Below, piece by piece: positions 60,060-64,000 of a DNA stretch of 64,000 bases. The number at the start of each line of letters is the position of its first letter. The first letter of the stretch is position 1. A program made the position numbers and the translations under genes. The notes under the pieces were generated by a model. The model saw only the letters and a list, made by a program, of their open reading frames with translations. It was not told the DNA's origin and made no database searches. This stretch comes from Gossypium raimondii (taxonomy: Eukaryota; Streptophyta; Magnoliopsida; Malvales; Malvaceae), in contig NC_068577.1 in the NCBI RefSeq assembly GCF_025698545.1, forward strand, positions 5,223,501 through 5,287,500. Direction: 5' to 3'.

Positions 60060-61680
60060 CCAGTCTCGCTGCGTCTTGACTTTTTTTGATAGCTTCATTC
60101 CAGTCCACTGCGTCTTGTTGCTTCGATCTACTTCACTGTAATTTTAGAGAGATAAGATCTGTGTCTTCAATCCACTCTGCTGCAACTTCAGAGGGATGAG
60201 ATTCGTAGTTTTAGTCTGCTCCACTGTAACGTCAGGGAGATAAGACTTGTTGCTTCAACTTGCTCCACTGCGACTTCAGGGAGATAAGGTTTGATATGAT
60301 AAGATCCACTATTATACAGCCTGCTTTGCTACAACTTTAGGGAGATAAAACTCATTATGGTAGATTTAATCTGACCTACTGCAACTTCAGAGGTATAAGA
60401 TTCATCGTTTTAATTTGCTCCACTGTAACTTTAGGGAGATAAGATTAGTAGCTTCAATACGCTCCACTGCAACTTCAGGGAGATAATGTTTGTTACTTCA
60501 ACCTACTCCACTGCAACTTCAAGGAGATAAGTTTTGTTATCTTTAGTCTGCTCCACTGCAACTTCAGGGAGATAAGACTTGTTATGGTAGGTTTAATTCG
60601 ACCTACTGCAACTTCAGAGGTATAGGATTTATCGTTTTAATCCTCTCCACTGCAACTTTAGGGAGATAGGATTAATTGCTTCAATCTGCTCCACTGCAAC
60701 TTTAGGGAGATAAGATTGGTATCCTCTCTGTTTCACTGCAACGCCAGGGAAATAAGTTTTGTTGTTGTTGCTTTAATTTGTTCCACTGCAACGTTAGGGA
60801 AATAAGGTTTGCTGTCTTTGATCTGTTCCACTACTGCTTAGGAAGACAGGATCAGTAGCTTCAATCTGCTCCACTGCAACTTTAGGGAGATAAGACTTGT
60901 ATCTTTAACCTGCTTTTCTGCAACTTCAGGGAGATAAGGTTTGTGTTTTTAATTTGCTTCACTGTCAGTACAGGAAGACAAGATCTGCAATCTTCAACTT
61001 ACTCCACTTCTGCTCAGAAAGATAAGGCTTGTGTTTTTGATCTGTTTCACTACCAGTGTAGGAAGATAAGACCTGCAATCTTTAACCTATTTCACTGCTA
61101 CTTAAGGAGATAAGGCTTGTTATTTCGATCTGTTTCACTGCCAATACAGGAAGACAAGATTTGCAATCTTCAACCTACTCCACTGCTTCTCTGGAAGATA
61201 AGGTTGGTGTTTTCGATCTGCTTCACTGCCAGTATAGGAAGACAAAATCTTCAATCTTCAACCTACTCCACTGCTGCTCAGGAAGATAAGGCTGGTGTTT
61301 TCGATCTGCTTCACTGCCAGTACAGGAAGACAAGATTTGTAAACTTTAACCCACTCCACTACTGCTCAGGGAGATAAGGCAGGTGTCTTCGATCTATTTT
61401 GCTGCCAATACAGGAAGAAAAAATTTGTTATCTTCAACCTGCTCCGCTGTAAACTCAGGGAGGCGAGGCTGGTGTCTTCGATCTACTTCACTGCCAATGC
61501 AGGAAGACAAGATCTGTTATCTTCAACTTGCTCCGCCGCAAACTCAGGGAGGCGAGGCTGGTGTCTTTGATCTACTTTGCTGCCAATACAGGAATACAAG
61601 ATCTACCATAATGACTTCAATCCATCCCACTGCAACTTCAGGGGTATAGGATATGTGGTTTCGCTGATCTGTTCCCTGGG
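60060..61680 (-). repeat. Tandem array of ~45-60 bp units between pol and 3' LTR
   Basis: Dozens of variants of a unit reading GCTCCACTGCAACTTTAGG then GAGATAAGATTTG (plus strand). Higher-order variants appear from about 60960, where CACTGCCAGTACAGGAAGAC alternates with the basic unit. The plus-strand frames at 61117-61649 are translations of the array and not genes. The array lies inside the element's 3' non-coding region. Confidence 0.85.
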
Positions 61681-62429
61681 GAACATGACTTGTTTTCTGG
61701 GGAACATGACTTGTAGAATCAATTTCATGGACCTATTTATGCCTAGTAATTAGGATGTTATAATCAGAATGAATCAAATGCTCATAACTAGATGTGTATG
61801 AATGATATTTGCATGAATGCAGAATGTCATTTTTCGAGAATGATCCTCTTTTAATGCTTAGGTTGTCATTACTAGTTGTTCATCAATGTTCTATCACTGA
61901 CGTGTTACTATGCCTTATTGTCTAGCTGGTATTTTAACAGAAAAACCAAAGAAATAGTCACAATTTAGACTATTCTTTCTCAAATGCTTCCAACCCTTAA
62001 GTTTGGTTAGTTCTAAATAATGGTCATGTTTCAGGTCCTCGCACTATTTAGAAGCTTTCAGAGTAATATTCAAAACTCATTCTGCTTGAATATTGTCAGT
62101 CCATTAATTGTTATTTCAATGAAAAATGTTTGAAAAAGATTATCACAATGGACAAGATAAAGTTTTGTTGAGAGCAAAGCTCGAAATGAATGAATTAATC
62201 AAGATAGCAAATTTTGCTAGAATACAAAATGAGAATAAATTAATCAATATGGTGTATTTTGTCAAAATACAAAAAAAATGAATAAAATGGAAATAGGTGC
62301 CCCAAATATCGTAGCATGAGCTTCTCTACGCAAACTTCTTGATGAACCTTTTGAACTTGATATATATCTTAAAAGTCCTAGAAGACTTTGTTGATGCCCC
62401 AAGATGTAGCATCCTTCTGTTTTGCTAAT
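61681..62429. other. Gypsy element, non-coding region between pol end and tandem array
   Basis: No open frame or RNA gene. On the minus strand this follows the end of pol, so it is probably the element's 3' untranslated region. Confidence 0.55.
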
Positions 62430-63600
62430 TCAGGCATAGTAAGGCTACCACATGCCCCACCTTTGATCCAAATTTGAATTGCCCTTTTCCTGGGTTTTCA
62501 ATTCAAAACCCCTTTGGTCTAAAGGCGCCCTTTGCAGGTTTTCGCCTTGGTCTTTTTTTTTCTTTTTCTTTTTCTTCTTTTCTTTTTTTTTATTTTTTTC
62601 TTTTTCTTTTCTTTTCATGAAACATTCTTTGATTGAATCTAAACTCATAGGATTAGACAAGTACTTGTTATCCCTTTCGGTCAAAATCACTGCTTCTCCA
62701 GATAGGGCCTTCCACATAAGGCCCTTCCCAGTTTTGCATCCACTTTCTTCTAAAGTCCTTTTGTATGGGAAGAATCTTCTTCGATATCAGGTCCCCCTCA
62801 TGGAATTCTCTGGGGTAAACCTTTTTTGGTGAGCTCGCATCATTCACTTTTGGTACATTTGACCAAGACGGATAGCTTTCAACCTTTTCTCTTCAATCAA
62901 ATTTAACTGATCATATTGGGCTTGGATCCATTCTACTTCATCCAACTTCAGCTCTAAAAAGACTCGAAGGGAAGGAATATCAACTTCGATGGGTAAAACT
63001 GCCTCTATTCCATATACCAATGAGAAATGAGTTGCCTCGGTAGAGGGTTTTTTTATTTTTTATTTTCTTGTTTTGTTTTTGTTTTTTTAATTTTTTTCTC
63101 CACGGTACCATTCATTTTTGGGCGACATGGTGTTAGTCTTGAACAGACTGCAAACTTCTGATATCGTGCCGTTGTTTAAATTTAGTGCATTGTCAGATAT
63201 AATCCCTTTTTGGCATTCCATACCGACATATGATTTTTTTTCAAGAATTTACTGACTGTTAACTTTGTGATATTGGCATATGAAACAACCTCTACCCACT
63301 TGGTAAAGTAATCGACAACCACAAAGATGAATCGATGATCGCTAGAAGCTTTTGGCGAGGTCGGCCCAATGACATCCATGCCCCTCATAGGGAAAGTCCA
63401 TGGCTTCCATTGATTCTTTGTAAGGTAGGATCTATTTCTCATCTTATTCTCCCATCATTAACAAATCAAGAGATAAGATATAGTCTCGGTCGCCTTCAAA
63501 GTCCCGAGGTTCCTCTAGACACATATCTTGCTCAAAAGGAAGTTCTGAGTCAATAACAGTGTCGCTCATATCATTGATATCTGGAGACCTGTTATAAGGA
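62430..63600 (-). pseudogene. Gypsy pol remnant: spacer, integrase and C-terminus
   Basis: Minus strand. An acidic spacer (63600-63460) reads SPDINDMSDTVIDSELPFEQ and EPRDFEGDRDYILSLDLL, then a stop. It is followed directly (63442-63182) by the integrase core: MRGMDVIGPTSPKASSDHRF, FVVVDYFTKWVEVVSYANIT, with the DDE aspartates in MDVIG and VVDYFTKW. Further pieces: TNTMSPKNEW (63130s), THFSLVYGIEAVLPIEVDIP (63040s), WIQAQYDQLNLIEEKRLKAI (62930s) and the chromodomain-side C-terminus (62830-62640, KALSGEAVILTERDNKYL). Stops and frame shifts are present, and a T-rich insertion lies at 63045-63095. The jump from spacer to integrase shows that reverse transcriptase and RNase H were deleted. A (TTTTC)n stretch at 62550-62612 sits near its end. 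Confidence 0.82.
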
Positions 63601-64000
63601 TGAAGAAGACTCAAAGAACCAATGAATCAAAGGGGAATTATTTGTGTGGTATGAGTATGAATGAAATGGAAGGAACAAAAGAATGTTTGCCAAAACAAGA
63701 CACAAAGATGCATTTCGTTGAAATAAAAAATAGTGGATATATGCCTTTTTCACAAAAAAGATTTTCTATTGCTCCCAGGCTTAGAGTAATAAGAGTGTTC
63801 TGAATATTACTCTGAACTGGTCCTAAAAAACACAAGAATCTCCTCCACAGTCTAGTTGTTTAGAACGCCTCTAGGGATGTAGAAACAAATTCCTGATAGT
63901 TTTTTTTAGTTCATTCTTCAAAGGCACAAGCATTTTTACCTTTCGAACCATTGATATATTCAAAGAATTTCAATTCTTTATCATCCATCTGGCTCTGTTT
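63601..64000. other. Gypsy element internal DNA at window edge
   Basis: Continues the element, with short frames on both strands (63600-63835) and no clear domain. The element extends past the window. Confidence 0.45.

Larger units (their letters stand above)
57454..64000 (-). mobile_element. Gypsy-type retrotransposon, minus strand, 3' part, runs off the window
   Basis: In the element's own direction the order is: truncated pol (63600-62430), non-coding region with a tandem array (61680-60060), polypurine tract, then 3' LTR (59990-57454). The 5' LTR and gag would lie beyond 64000. Pol lacks its reverse transcriptase and RNase H parts, so the copy is defective. Confidence 0.88.

Noticed and set aside
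61117..61649. Two plus-strand open frames of 86-88 codons
   Set aside because: They only translate the tandem array units.
60060..61680. Regular repeats that could suggest a CRISPR array
   Set aside because: Repeats are imperfect and contiguous with no unique spacers, the genome is a plant, and the array is inside a gypsy element.
62479..62832. 117-codon plus-strand open frame with a Phe-rich run
   Set aside because: Antisense to the gypsy pol C-terminus and to a pyrimidine-rich simple repeat.
1..64000. tRNA, rRNA or snoRNA genes
   Set aside because: I saw no convincing cloverleaf, rRNA core or box C/D pattern by eye; a covariance-model scan would be needed to exclude small ones.

Overview
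The window is nuclear DNA of a dicot plant. It is AT-rich, has long introns and is crowded with nested transposons. The MADS-box, PR-1 receptor-kinase and retroelement sequences look like Malvaceae, most likely cotton (Gossypium); this is an inference from sequence style, not a database match. Three protein-coding loci look intact by eye: (1) an 8-exon minus-strand gene at 5063-8241 for a 363-residue DHH/DHHA1 phosphoesterase-like protein; (2) a 7-exon minus-strand MIKC MADS-box gene of the AGL17 type at 12894-21691 (241 residues), with a 5.8 kb first intron full of small transposons and a probable 5' UTR intron; (3) an intronless plus-strand gene at 52178-54223 for a PR-1 (CAP-domain) receptor-like kinase.

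Layout. 1-5062: AT-rich intergenic DNA with dispersed and tandem repeats. 5063-8241: the DHHA1 gene, with a ~130 bp tandem repeat in intron 5. 8242-12893: intergenic, with two copies of a ~150 bp MITE and a 31-bp perfect inverted repeat. 12894-22260: the MADS gene and its promoter; intron 1 holds two hAT-like elements in opposite orientation, each with an 8-bp target duplication. 23329-27626: a Mutator-like element (MULE) with ~170 bp terminal inverted repeats, a perfect 9-bp target duplication and a broken transposase gene. 27690-48475: a tandem duplication of a PR-1 receptor-kinase locus. Unit 1 carries a full-length but broken gene, unit 2 only its first ~50 codons, and a stub of unit 3 follows. 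Unit 1 was later hit by a gypsy LTR (now a solo LTR, 29904-32245). Unit 2 was hit by an L1-type LINE (36403-45046), and that LINE by a DNA transposon-like element (about 41720-44735) carrying four exons, with introns, of the PIEZO mechanosensitive channel gene. 48476-51870: LTR pieces. 52178-54223: the intact receptor kinase. 54224-64000: an unrecognised minus-strand relic, another LTR, and the 3' LTR plus 3' internal part of a minus-strand gypsy element running off the window end.

How the genes relate. The three intact loci share no visible pathway. The main biological story is the PR-1 receptor-kinase family: a defence-type extracellular CAP domain joined through membrane segments to a kinase resembling that of L-type lectin receptor kinases. 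The intact member has lost both histidines of the CAP metal site and has a multiplied transmembrane module; the dead paralogues keep some of those histidines and, in unit 1, two CAP domains in tandem. The second notable item is the PIEZO gene fragment carried by a transposon nested inside a LINE nested inside a segmental duplication.
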